From Lachnobacterium bovis DSM 14045 (GTDB lineage Bacteria; Bacillota; Clostridia; Lachnospirales; Lachnospiraceae): a stretch of DNA of 64,000 bases. The stretch is from assembly GCF_900107245.1 (NCBI RefSeq), contig NZ_FNPG01000013.1, positions 22,715 through 86,714 of the forward strand, given 5' to 3'. The first letter of the stretch is position 1. Each line of letters begins with the position of its first letter. The notes under the pieces were generated by a model that saw only the letters and a list, made by a program, of their open reading frames with translations, had not been told where the DNA came from and made no database searches. Positions 53,525 to 62,345 of the stretch are shown piece by piece. The position numbers and the translations under genes were made by a program.

Positions 53525-55081
53525 ATGGAAAAAAAGTTAAAAGAAAACAAAATTACAAATTACATTGTTGAAGTTATAAACAATTCTAAAAAAAATCAGT
53601 TAGTTAATCAACTGAATCTATATGGTGTAACAGATAGCATGTGGACAAGAGAAAACAGGACACTTGCCAATCAGGTAAAAGAAGCCATAGAAAATGGTGT
53701 TACGATGATACAATATCGTGAAAAAAATTTATCCCAGGATGAAAAAAAAGAAGAGGCAAAAGAATTGCTTGATATTTGCCATAAAAAATCTATACCTTTT
53801 TTGATCGATGATGATGTTTATCTTGCAAAAGAGATAGATGCTGATGGAGTTCATCTAGGTCAAAAGGATATGTCGCCAGTCAAGGCAAGACAGATATTAG
53901 GTGCAGATAAAATAATAGGTGTTACAGCAAAAACTGTAGAACAGGCGTTAAAAGCACAGTCAGAAGGAGCAAATTATCTTGGCTGTGGAGCAGCATTTGT
54001 GACTTCTACCAAAAAGGATACATATGTAATCTCTCATAATGTTTTAAAAGAAATCTGTAGTAAAGTAAGTATTCCGGTTGTTGCAATAGGTGGAATAAAT
54101 GAAAAAAACGGAATGAATCTTATAGGAACTGGTATTTGTGGAATGGCTGTAGTTGGCGCAATTTTTGCCTCTGAAAATATTGCTGAATCTGTAAAAAAAT
54201 TAAAAAACATAACAAAACAATTCATGAGAAAAACCAAAACAGTTTTAACAATTGCCGGAAGTGATTCAAGTGGAGGAGCAGGAATTCAGGCTGATTTAAA
54301 AACAATGAATGCAAATAAAGTTTATGGAATGAGTGCAATTACAGCAATTACTGCACAAAATACAACGGGTGTAAGTATGATAAATAATGTGACACCAGAA
54401 CTTTTGGATGCGCAGTTAGAATCGATTTTTACAGATATTTATCCGGATTCGATAAAAATTGGAATGATTTCAGATAAAGAGCAGGTAAGAGTTATTTCTG
54501 AAAAACTAAAAAAATATGAAGCAAAAAATATAGTTCTTGATCCTGTTATGGTTGCAACAAGTGGTGCAAATTTATCGGAAGACGAAACAATTAACGAGGC
54601 AAAAAAATTACTTTATCCACTTGCAACAGTTATAACACCTAATATTCCAGAGGCTGAAATCTTGGCAGAACAAGAAATAAAAAACAGTTGTGATATGGAA
54701 AAAGCAGCAGAAATAATAGCAAATAAATACGGATGTTCTGTTTTGTTAAAAGGTGGACATTGTGTAAATGATGCTAATGATTTTTTGTGTGAGATTAGTG
54801 GTACAGAAAGTAAAACATCAGATGATATAGTAAGTAAGAAGTCGTGTAAAACACAGTATCAATTCAAAAAAAACTGGATTAATGGAGATAGAATCAATAA
54901 TCAAAACACACATGGAACAGGATGCACATTGTCAAGTGCAATTGCTTCAAATCTAGCAAAGGGTTATGATTTAAAGAATTCTATAATTCATGCAAAAAAA
55001 TATATAGAAAAAGCCATAGGAGCTAACCTTGATTTAGGTGAAGGCAGCGGTCCCATGGCACATTTTGTAACTGAATTGTAA
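53525..55081 (+). CDS. thiED: Bifunctional ThiE-ThiD: thiamine phosphate synthase / HMP(-P) kinase
   Basis: A 518-residue fusion. The N-terminal ThiE (~30-230) has IQYREKNLSQDEKKEEA, FLIDDDVYLAKEIDADGVHLGQKD, IGVTAKT, GCGAAFVTSTKKD and PVVAIGGI, a full set of active-site motifs. The C-terminal ThiD (~238-515) starts VLTIAGSDSSGGAGIQADLKTM and has GMISD, LDPVMVATSGA and NTHGTGCTLSSAIA. It phosphorylates HMP-P and couples it to the thiazole phosphate. A hydrophilic insert (~422-450) lengthens ThiD before the last motif. GAGGAG precedes the ATG. It completes the pathway encoded at 26953-32210 under its own riboswitch. Confidence 0.95.
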   Translation: MEKKLKENKITNYIVEVINNSKKNQLVNQLNLYGVTDSMWTRENRTLANQVKEAIENGVTMIQYREKNLSQDEKKEEAKELLDICHKKSIPFLIDDDVYLAKEIDADGVHLGQKDMSPVKARQILGADKIIGVTAKTVEQALKAQSEGANYLGCGAAFVTSTKKDTYVISHNVLKEICSKVSIPVVAIGGINEKNGMNLIGTGICGMAVVGAIFASENIAESVKKLKNITKQFMRKTKTVLTIAGSDSSGGAGIQADLKTMNANKVYGMSAITAITAQNTTGVSMINNVTPELLDAQLESIFTDIYPDSIKIGMISDKEQVRVISEKLKKYEAKNIVLDPVMVATSGANLSEDETINEAKKLLYPLATVITPNIPEAEILAEQEIKNSCDMEKAAEIIANKYGCSVLLKGGHCVNDANDFLCEISGTESKTSDDIVSKKSCKTQYQFKKNWINGDRINNQNTHGTGCTLSSAIASNLAKGYDLKNSIIHAKKYIEKAIGANLDLGEGSGPMAHFVTEL

Positions 55082-55993
55082 TTATTTTTTAGTGTTTTTA
55101 CTATGGTATTTGTTATAAGTAGAGATAATTGCGTCGCTGATTGCTTTTGCATAAGCTTTTGTGTTGCTATCAAAATATTTATTATCTGTGCTATTATTTA
55201 AAAAACCAAGTTCCAACAGACAAGCTGGTGTGGTAGTATTCCTAAGGACGAAATAGTCTTCATTAGGATTTTTTTGTGAACCTGTTTTAACATTTCGATC
55301 CTTACTGACACCAACATCTACCATGCCAGTATGAATGTTGTTAGCAAGTTCTTTTGCTTCATCACAAGCATCACTGGCCAGCCAGGTTTCGTAACCATTT
55401 CCGTTACCGCAATTTCTATGGAGTGAAATAAAATAATCACATTTTTTAGAAGAACATATATCAACGCGTTCTTGTAAAGTAAGATAGTTATCTTTTGAAC
55501 GAGTCATAACGACTTTAATACCTTGAGAGTTTAAATATTTTTGAATTTCAAGTGCAAGTTTTAGAGTATCATTTTTTTCACTTCTTTTTCTTCTGTTGCA
55601 ACCACGGTCTTTTCCACCGTGTCCGGCATCAATACATACAACTAAAGTGCCATCATTTACGATTTCTTGTTTTCGTGGCTGATTAGATGATGAATCATTA
55701 CCATTATTGCTTTTGCTATTAGAAACAGTTGATGAATGAGAGACAGTTGTGTCATTATCTGTAAATGATTCATCATTGTACATGACAATATCTTTGGTGT
55801 TGGCTTTGAGTCGTGCCTGGTTTCCAAATTTGGAACTTATGAATGAATACGAAAAATAAAGAACAAGTGCAATAATAATTGTCCAAAAACCATAATAAAT
55901 CATATATACACTAGCACGTAAAATTTTTCTTTTTCGTTGTCTTAATTTTTTTGCTTTTAAATATTCACTGTGTGTACGTTTCCCTTTTTCCAT
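55082..55993 (-). CDS. N-acetylmuramoyl-L-alanine amidase (Amidase_3), membrane-anchored
   Basis: A 303-residue cell-wall hydrolase. A very basic N-terminal cytoplasmic stretch is followed by one TM (~31-52: YYGFWTIIIALVLYFSYSF) and an S/N-rich spacer (~75-105). The Amidase_3 domain runs from ~110: VCIDAGHGGKDRG (zinc His), RSEKNDTLKLALEI (zinc Glu), YFISLHRNCG (zinc His) and CLLELGFLNN (catalytic Glu). It would cut the amide between MurNAc and the stem peptide outside the membrane. Its stop codon directly abuts the stop of thiED with no gap. Confidence 0.92.
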   Translation of the reverse strand: MEKGKRTHSEYLKAKKLRQRKRKILRASVYMIYYGFWTIIIALVLYFSYSFISSKFGNQARLKANTKDIVMYNDESFTDNDTTVSHSSTVSNSKSNNGNDSSSNQPRKQEIVNDGTLVVCIDAGHGGKDRGCNRRKRSEKNDTLKLALEIQKYLNSQGIKVVMTRSKDNYLTLQERVDICSSKKCDYFISLHRNCGNGNGYETWLASDACDEAKELANNIHTGMVDVGVSKDRNVKTGSQKNPNEDYFVLRNTTTPACLLELGFLNNSTDNKYFDSNTKAYAKAISDAIISTYNKYHSKNTKK

Positions 55994-56573
55994 GTTATAC
56001 TTCCTTCTTTATATTTTATATTGATAAAAAAATATTGTACAAACCTCTAATATTTATTTTAATGAATTTGTGGAATTAATACAAGAAAAAGAATAATAAA
56101 AATATAGAAAAAAGAAGTATAAAAAGGGAGTTGCTTCACTATCGGAGGCGATAGCGAAGCAACGATTTTTGAACATACTATTATTTTTTTTCACGCATCA
56201 TTACGTGAACATTCTACCTATATTGTTTTACATTACGCTATTAAGTTTTTCTTTTAAGTTTAATAACTTAAAACTATAAAAAATTAAAAAAAGACCTTAA
56301 AAAAAATGAACACGTTTTGGTTACTTTTGTGTAACCTTAATCTTAGAATATTATAAAATTAAAAGTATAGTACCGTTTTCGTATTTACGAAGAACATCGC
56401 AAACACTTTATTAGAAAAAAATTATTATGTTTTTACTAAGCTGTCCATCATCATTTGAATCGCCAACTTGAATTTATTAATCGCGGAGACTATTCACAAT
56501 GATAAAAACAATGTGATGACTCAAATGGAATTATGTCATCATTAAGTTTTTTGGATTCTAAATATTTTCTACA
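55994..56573. other. Noncoding region with several hairpins, including a bidirectional terminator
   Basis: A 580-base gap between two minus-strand genes. A 15-bp hairpin with one mismatch pairs GTTGCTTCACTATCG (56130-56144) with CGATAGCGAAGCAAC (56149-56163), with short T-runs on both sides. A second hairpin pairs TTTTAAGT/ACTTAAAA (56252-56273). A 14-bp palindrome TTCGTATTTACGAA lies at 56378-56391. A weak TGATGAC/GTCATCA hairpin (~56513-56540) could end the response-regulator gene. No credible ORF was found. The region might hold a small RNA, but nothing shows it directly. Confidence 0.45.
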
Positions 56574-57341
56574 CTATGATAGTGATTTATTAAAAAAAGC
56601 ATCAATAGTAGATAATATCACATCCGGCGGTAGAGATTTTAATAAGTATTTTTCCGGCTTGAATGCCGCCGCCGTCTTGACGCTTTCAGAATCTTGCTTA
56701 GCTGTCAAAAACATTACCGGAATAGATTTTGTTAGGGCATTTTCTCTTAACAAATTAAAAACTTCCGGACCAGATAATTCTGGCATTTCATAATCTAATA
56801 AGATTAAGTTGACAGGTATGTTTTTTAAAAACTTAATCGCATCGTTACCTGAATTGACGATAAAAGTCTGATATCGTTGCGATAGCAAGTTTCTCATCGA
56901 TCTTAACATCGCGATGTCATCATCGACTATTAAAATCTTTTTGGTTTTAATATCCTCAACTTGTGCCTCGTAGATTTTATCTAATTCATGTTCTAAATCC
57001 ATCACATTTATAGGTCTTACAAAGTCTTTGGATATTTTATTTTTAGGAATGATAAAAAATGCGTCCTGCAAATCATTTTTACTTCCTAGTAAAATTATCT
57101 TTACATGATGTGTATCGTACAACTCTGACAAATACTTTAGAGCTGCTGTAGAAATATCATCAATTTCTTTTAAATACACCAGACAGGCTTTTGGTAGAAG
57201 CTTTTGTTGTTCTAAGTCCATAAGACTTCTAAGCGATAAATCCACTATATTGAACTCATATCCCTTAGAGGATAACTCACTGACTAATGCATTTACCATA
57301 AAGCTTTTCGAATCACCTAAAATAAGAATTTTTCTTGCCAT
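56574..57341 (-). CDS. Response regulator: degenerate N-terminal receiver plus C-terminal receiver
   Basis: A 255-residue protein with no DNA-binding output domain. The C-terminal half (~134-255) is a full receiver: DDD at 140-142, phospho-acceptor D183 in LILLDYEMPELSG, MFLTAKQD and LLKSLP. The N-terminal half (~1-125: KILILGDSKSFMVNALVSEL, LVYLKEID, IILLGSKND, DFVRPINV) has the same fold rhythm but no proper acceptor aspartate, so it is probably a pseudo-receiver. It starts one base after the stop of the hybrid kinase gene, so it is likely the final acceptor or a sink of that phosphorelay. Confidence 0.85.
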   Translation of the reverse strand: MARKILILGDSKSFMVNALVSELSSKGYEFNIVDLSLRSLMDLEQQKLLPKACLVYLKEIDDISTAALKYLSELYDTHHVKIILLGSKNDLQDAFFIIPKNKISKDFVRPINVMDLEHELDKIYEAQVEDIKTKKILIVDDDIAMLRSMRNLLSQRYQTFIVNSGNDAIKFLKNIPVNLILLDYEMPELSGPEVFNLLRENALTKSIPVMFLTAKQDSESVKTAAAFKPEKYLLKSLPPDVILSTIDAFFNKSLS

Positions 57342-57342
57342 G

Positions 57343-59916
57343 TCAATTCTTCCTATCTTTTAGAATTTTAATTGCTTCATCACGCTTTACAAACAAAATG
57401 CAATCTGAGAGCTCTTTAAAAAACGTTTCCTCGTTTTCTGGAAGTTTATATTTTTCTAGTGAATTGAGGATGTTTTCAGCGATTGTAAAATCAAAAGCTT
57501 CTAAGCATTCTAAAATATCATTGTAAGCATTGTTTAAATCAGAAACGGAAATTGATTCCTTTACGGATTCATCAATCTTAGGACAAAGCACAGATAATTT
57601 ATCTATGTAGCTTTCTAATTCCACAATCATTGCTGGAGAGAGTTCTTTGATTTTATCTATGTTTCCCTCGTTTCCATAATTTTCTAGTTTTAAAGCTTTA
57701 TGAGACAGTTCCATTGCACCTATGAGTCGGGCTGAACTCTTAAGAGCATGAACTTTTATTGTATAATTTTCGATATCTTCGTTATCAAGGTATTCTGTTA
57801 ACTCTTTGGCTAAAGAAGGTATTGTTTTATAAAAAGTTTTCGTGCTTTCGAGCCACAGTTCCACGGTGCCACAATTTTTTTGAGCCTCATCAAATGATAT
57901 ACCATCTACAATGTTCTCATATACTTCACCTATGGTATCGGTACTGATTGTCGATTGCTTTATATTAGAAAGTGAATTATTTTTAGTGTTTTCATAATTT
58001 TCATATCCGATATCATCAGGATAAATTATTTTTGAGTTATCTAGATGCTGAATAATTACATTCTCAAGTCGAGCCGTATTTATAGGTTTGGAGAGGTAAT
58101 CAACAAAACCTTCGCTTATATATTGTTCTTTAGCTCCCTGAATTACATTTGCGGTTAAAATAATGCACGGGGTGTCCTTACACAGGTGAGGGAAAGTGTC
58201 CATTTGATGCAAGGCTTCAACACCATCCATAATAGGCATCCTGTGATCAATAAATATTAAATCATAATGTTTCTTAGTAATCATAGTTAACATTTCCATT
58301 CCGCTTGTTGCGGTATCAATTTGAATTTTTGTGCTTTTTAATAAGCCTTTTAGAACTACTAAATTCATTTCTGTATCGTCAACAGCAAGAATAGTAGCAA
58401 AAGGAGCCTGAATTTGAATTTTGTATAAATCATCGGTCTTAGTTGCATAATTAATATAGGACTCTCCAATTGGTTCAGGATCGATGATACGTTGCGCAAG
58501 TTTAAAAGAAAACTCACTACCTTGATTGTAAACACTTTTGACTTCTAAGCTAGAATTCATAAGAGCAAGTAATCTAGAAACAATAGTAATTCCAAGACCA
58601 CTGCCTTCAATTGTTCGGTTTCTTTTTTCTTCAAGTCTTTCGAAAGGTGAAAATAGTTTTTCCATATCGCTTTTTTTCATACCTATTCCGCTGTCTTTTA
58701 TTGAGACATGGAGAGTAGTTGTGATTTCGTCACGTTCTATTGTTTTTATTGAAAAAAGAATACTTCCAGAAGGCGTGTACTTAATTGCGTTAGTTAAAAG
58801 GTTAAGAATAATCTGTTTAATACGAACGCTATCACCATATAAAACACTTGGTATTGTTGGGTCAATGTTTAGTTTATAGGTCAGATTTTTTTCTTTTATT
58901 TTAGGTTTAACCATGTTGTTGAGGTCATTTATTATGGAACTTAATGCATATTCTCCGGGTAAAATTTCTAATTTTTGAGCCTCAATTTTTGAAAAATCTA
59001 GAATATCATTGATTATACTTAAAAGAGATTGACCGGCATTGTGTATGTCCATTGCATATTTATGAATTTCTGGATCATTGCTTTGCCTAATAATAATCTC
59101 ATCTAATCCCAAAATGGCATTTAATGGCGTTCTAATTTCGTGAGACATATTTGATAAAAAAGTTGATTTTGCTTCATTTGCTAAATTGGCTTCTTTTTTT
59201 GCTTTTGATAAATCAGATAATGTTGACATCATTCTGTTGTAATCAGGAAATTCCACGGTAAAAAATAGAATAAATAATCCCAAGGACAGTCCTAAATACC
59301 CAATTCTAAGAACTTTTCCCAAGAATATTTCAAGTAATAATCCAAATAAAAAGAAAGTATATGAAATCATAATTGCTGTAAATATTGCACGTTTATATTT
59401 TTTCCAATTGAAAATAATAAGTCCCATTGAATAAAAAGTGTAATAAAGAGGAATAATAGTTTCTAGCAACCTTTTAAGCAGTGGTGGGAGAAAATTATTT
59501 CCGGCAGGATGATATGAAAGCAATAAACTTGTAATAATATAGAATAAAAGTACAGATAAAATTCCATATAAAAATATTTGGTTAAAAATATGAAGTTTTG
59601 TTTTCTTTTCATTACCATATATATAAATTTCCGTATAGCATGATAGATAATACGAAACAAAAATGGTAAGAACAGTTTGAAGGCAGTACATTATTAGTGC
59701 AAGCCCATAATTGATATTGTTGAAACTTGAAATTATTAATGTACTCGCAATATCAAAGCTTGTAGCATAAATTACATAGTTAATAAGTCGTCTGAAAAAC
59801 ATGTTAGATTTTGAGTTACCGTTATATCTAAATGTCAAAAAAATCTGTAGAATAATGTTATATATGCATGCTGAAAACTCTAAAAATAATTTTGAATATA
59901 CATAATAAAAATTCAT
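57343..59916 (-). CDS. Hybrid sensor histidine kinase with receiver and HPt domains
   Basis: An ~857-residue kinase. The N-terminal ~235 residues contain about seven hydrophobic segments with no large outer domain. HisKA has H259 in LSNMSHEIRTPLNAI. The HATPase domain has ILNLLTNAIKYTP, DSGIGM and GSGLGITIVSRL. A receiver follows with D557 in LIFIDHRMPIMDG. A C-terminal HPt has H723 in KVHALKSSARLIG. The complete His-Asp-His chain would pass phosphate to the adjacent response regulator. The frame is open to 60030, but the ATG at 59916 follows AAGGAG while 60030 has no ribosome binding site. The signal is unknown; the output may be protein-protein, as no DNA-binding partner is visible. Confidence 0.92.
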   Translation of the reverse strand: MNFYYVYSKLFLEFSACIYNIILQIFLTFRYNGNSKSNMFFRRLINYVIYATSFDIASTLIISSFNNINYGLALIMYCLQTVLTIFVSYYLSCYTEIYIYGNEKKTKLHIFNQIFLYGILSVLLFYIITSLLLSYHPAGNNFLPPLLKRLLETIIPLYYTFYSMGLIIFNWKKYKRAIFTAIMISYTFFLFGLLLEIFLGKVLRIGYLGLSLGLFILFFTVEFPDYNRMMSTLSDLSKAKKEANLANEAKSTFLSNMSHEIRTPLNAILGLDEIIIRQSNDPEIHKYAMDIHNAGQSLLSIINDILDFSKIEAQKLEILPGEYALSSIINDLNNMVKPKIKEKNLTYKLNIDPTIPSVLYGDSVRIKQIILNLLTNAIKYTPSGSILFSIKTIERDEITTTLHVSIKDSGIGMKKSDMEKLFSPFERLEEKRNRTIEGSGLGITIVSRLLALMNSSLEVKSVYNQGSEFSFKLAQRIIDPEPIGESYINYATKTDDLYKIQIQAPFATILAVDDTEMNLVVLKGLLKSTKIQIDTATSGMEMLTMITKKHYDLIFIDHRMPIMDGVEALHQMDTFPHLCKDTPCIILTANVIQGAKEQYISEGFVDYLSKPINTARLENVIIQHLDNSKIIYPDDIGYENYENTKNNSLSNIKQSTISTDTIGEVYENIVDGISFDEAQKNCGTVELWLESTKTFYKTIPSLAKELTEYLDNEDIENYTIKVHALKSSARLIGAMELSHKALKLENYGNEGNIDKIKELSPAMIVELESYIDKLSVLCPKIDESVKESISVSDLNNAYNDILECLEAFDFTIAENILNSLEKYKLPENEETFFKELSDCILFVKRDEAIKILKDRKN

Positions 59917-60059
59917 ATAAGCAAGACTCCTTACTGAATAATAAAATGCTAGATTTTGTGATAACGACCTATGGCGTCGTCTGATATATCGACAGAAAAA
60001 TTGACTAAAATAACGATTTAGGGATGTCATAATAGCTAAAAAATGTTAAAATACCATTA

Positions 60060-60077
60060 GTTGTAAATAAATACAAC
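60060..60077. promoter_or_regulatory. Operator-like palindrome before the DUF4430 gene
   Basis: GTTGTA (60060-60065) and TACAAC (60072-60077) are perfect inverted half-sites around AATAAA. It lies 39 bases upstream of the GTG at 60116, between divergent genes, a usual place for a repressor site. The binding protein is unknown. Confidence 0.35.
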
Positions 60078-60115
60078 AATTACTAGAACTAAAAATAGAT
60101 GATGGAGGATGAGTT

Positions 60116-60541
60116 GTGAAAAACAAGAAAAAAATTATAGTTGGTTTATTGTTAGTAGTAGTTATCGCGTTAGCAATGTTATTTGTAAAAAAACAAAGCG
60201 ATTCTTCTCAAAAAGCAAAAGTAGAAAAGGGCAGTAAAGCTTATACTTTTGTAGTTGTAAATAAAGATGGTAAAGAGAAAGTTACAAAAGGAAAAACTGA
60301 TGCTAAGTATTTAAAAAACTTAATGGATGAGATGAAAAAAGACGGTAAGATAAAATATAAAGCACAAAAACAGTCAATGGGTTCTTTTGTTGTTTCGGTT
60401 AATGGAGAAAGAGCAGATTTCGCGAAAGATAAAGCATATTGGAGAATTGTGGTAAATAAAAAAGATGCACAAAAAGGTATTGATGAACAACCTGTAAAAA
60501 ACAAAGATCATATAGAATTTGTTTATACACCAGCGCAGTAA
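60116..60541 (+). CDS. DUF4430 domain protein, membrane-anchored
   Basis: A 141-residue protein. A basic start and hydrophobic helix (residues ~6-24) act as an uncleaved anchor; there is no lipobox cysteine. The outer part is a DUF4430 domain: AYTFVVVNKDGKEK, TDAKYLKNLMDEM, MGSFVVSVNGERADFAKDKAYWRIVVN and HIEFVYTPAQ. The domain is related to the beta-domain of transcobalamin, and DUF4430 genes commonly sit beside vitamin-transporter S components, as here (21 bases before one). A cobalamin-binding role is a reasonable inference, but no B12 riboswitch is present. GGAGGATGA precedes the GTG. Confidence 0.8.
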   Translation: MKNKKKIIVGLLLVVVIALAMLFVKKQSDSSQKAKVEKGSKAYTFVVVNKDGKEKVTKGKTDAKYLKNLMDEMKKDGKIKYKAQKQSMGSFVVSVNGERADFAKDKAYWRIVVNKKDAQKGIDEQPVKNKDHIEFVYTPAQ

Positions 60542-60562
60542 CAGTAGGAGATTAAATTGTAG

Positions 60563-61087
60563 ATGTCTAAGAGTAACCATAAAAAAACATTACAAACAAA
60601 AGAAATTGCGTTACTTGGAATGATGACTGCGACATTAGTAGTAGCAAAATTTGCCTTTCAAATTATCCCTAATTTAGAATTAGTTACATTTTTGATTATA
60701 ATTTTTGCATATAATTTTGGATATAAGGTGATTTTTGCTACTTTTGCATTTACATTTCTCCAAATATTTCAATGGGGATTTAATACCTGGGTAGCGATGT
60801 ATATATATATTTGGCCACTACTTGTAATAATAGTATGTTTGATGAGAAAATGGGCAGATATCTGGTTTTTTACTTTTTTGACAATTATTTGGGGGTTTTG
60901 CTTCGGTGCAATGTGCAGTGTTGTCTATGTTTTTATAGGTGGAATTAATTATGCAATTTCATGGTGGATTACAGGGATTACATACGATTTAATGCATGGA
61001 GTTTTTAACGGAGTAGTAATGTTAGTGTTATACTATCCCGTCAATAATGCCGTAAAAATCGTCGCCAAACAGTATAATAATTGTTAA
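60563..61087 (+). CDS. ECF transporter S component (substrate-binding membrane subunit)
   Basis: A 174-residue protein with about six hydrophobic helices, no ATPase motif, and the typical start TKEIALLGMMTATLVVAKFAF with the small-residue pattern used to contact the EcfT subunit. Other conserved-looking segments are FAYNFGYKVIFATFAFTFLQI and DLMHGVFNGVVMLVLYYP. It needs the shared EcfA/A'/T module encoded elsewhere. The vitamin is unknown; adjacency to DUF4430 suggests a cobalamin-like or related ligand. It is 21 bases downstream of the DUF4430 gene, probably one operon. Confidence 0.8.
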   Translation: MSKSNHKKTLQTKEIALLGMMTATLVVAKFAFQIIPNLELVTFLIIIFAYNFGYKVIFATFAFTFLQIFQWGFNTWVAMYIYIWPLLVIIVCLMRKWADIWFFTFLTIIWGFCFGAMCSVVYVFIGGINYAISWWITGITYDLMHGVFNGVVMLVLYYPVNNAVKIVAKQYNNC

Positions 61088-61391
61088 ATGAGATGTGGTA
61101 GAATTCGAAACGAAGTGACTAACATTAAAAGAAAGCAAAAAAACATAAATAAGGCAGTAGTTTCTAAAAAACAGAATTGATTAATTCATAGTAGAATGGT
61201 AGACTATATGTAATGTTTGGTATATAAAAAATTATATAGTATACTGTATAGAGAGATTATAATTATATTATAATTTTGAAAATTAAAAATATAAATGTAC
61301 GGTATAATAATATAAAACTATATAAAAAGTATATTGAGTATATTATATTAAAAGGAAAAAGAATTTTGGAAACTTAATTCGAGGAGGAAAG
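61088..61391 (+). other. Intergenic region before the serine acetyltransferase gene
   Basis: A 304-base very AT-rich stretch with several TATAAT-like words (for example 61303-61308, with TTGAAA at 61276-61281 but a 21-bp spacer). I see no T-box specifier stem, riboswitch core or clear terminator. AT-rich near-repeats of TATATTA make promoter choice ambiguous. Confidence 0.4.
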
Positions 61392-62345
61392 ATGCAAAAA
61401 TTTGAAGAAAAAGATGTAGTAAGAAATATTGTTGAAAATATATTATCTGATTATAAAAACGGGAGAGATATTGATAAATTAACGGTTTTTCATCAGCCAG
61501 ATAAAGAGGCAATAATTGATATTGTTACAAAATTGATGAGAATATTTTTCCCTGGTTATTATAGAGATAAAGTGTATCGTTTCTATAGTGTTAGAAATAA
61601 TGTGTCAGTTTTGATAGAGGACGTTATGTATAATATGCAAAAACAAATTGCAATAGTTTTACATAATAAGTGCGAGTTCAATTGCTGTGATGAAGATGAT
61701 ATTCAAAAAACAGCACAGGAATTAACTTTTGAATTTTTTCAGAAAATCCCTAAGATTCGTGAATATTTAAATACTGATTTGCAGGCTACATTTGATGGAG
61801 ACCCTGCAGCAAACGGAAAAGATGAAATTGTATTATGTTATCCGGGATTTTATGCAACAACAATTTATAGAATAGCACATGAAGTGTTTGTTTTAAAAGT
61901 ACCTCTAATTCCACGTATTATGACAGAGTATGCTCATAGTAAAACAGGAATTGATATTCATCCAGGTGCAACAATTGGAAAATATTTCTTCATTGATCAC
62001 GGAACAGGAATTGTTGTTGGGTCAACAACTACAATCGGGAATCATGTAAAAGTTTACCAAGGCGTAACACTTGGTGCGCTTTCTACAAGAGAGGGACAAA
62101 AACTTCATGGTAAAAAGAGACATCCTACAATTGAAGATGATGTTACAATTTACTCAGGAGCATCAATTCTTGGTGGAGCAACTGTAATCGGAAGCAATTC
62201 AGTAATCGGAAGTAATGCATTTATTACAAAAGCGGTTGAGAAGAATTCAAGAGTAAGTATACAAAATCAAAAACTATATTGCAGACCAGGAGAAAAATCT
62301 CACGCAGAGTTAAAGGATTTAAACTTAAATGATGGATGGTATTAA
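61392..62345 (+). CDS. cysE: Serine O-acetyltransferase
   Basis: A 317-residue cytoplasmic enzyme making O-acetylserine for cysteine synthesis. An N-terminal helical part (~1-185) precedes the left-handed beta-helix: TGIDIHPGATIGKYFFIDHGTGIVVGSTTTIG, then VKVYQGVTLGAL, KKRHPTIEDDVTIYSGASILGGATVIG. The catalytic His of IHPGA and the IDHGTG block are intact. It is longer at the N-terminus than standard CysE (~270), as in the anaerobe-type EpsC/SrpH-like group. AGGAGGA precedes the ATG. The next gene overlaps its end by 17 bases. Confidence 0.92.
   Translation: MQKFEEKDVVRNIVENILSDYKNGRDIDKLTVFHQPDKEAIIDIVTKLMRIFFPGYYRDKVYRFYSVRNNVSVLIEDVMYNMQKQIAIVLHNKCEFNCCDEDDIQKTAQELTFEFFQKIPKIREYLNTDLQATFDGDPAANGKDEIVLCYPGFYATTIYRIAHEVFVLKVPLIPRIMTEYAHSKTGIDIHPGATIGKYFFIDHGTGIVVGSTTTIGNHVKVYQGVTLGALSTREGQKLHGKKRHPTIEDDVTIYSGASILGGATVIGSNSVIGSNAFITKAVEKNSRVSIQNQKLYCRPGEKSHAELKDLNLNDGWY

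Noticed and set aside
61276..61308. TTGAAA/TATAAT promoter for cysE
   Set aside because: The 21-bp spacer is too long, and several equivalent AT-rich words exist nearby.
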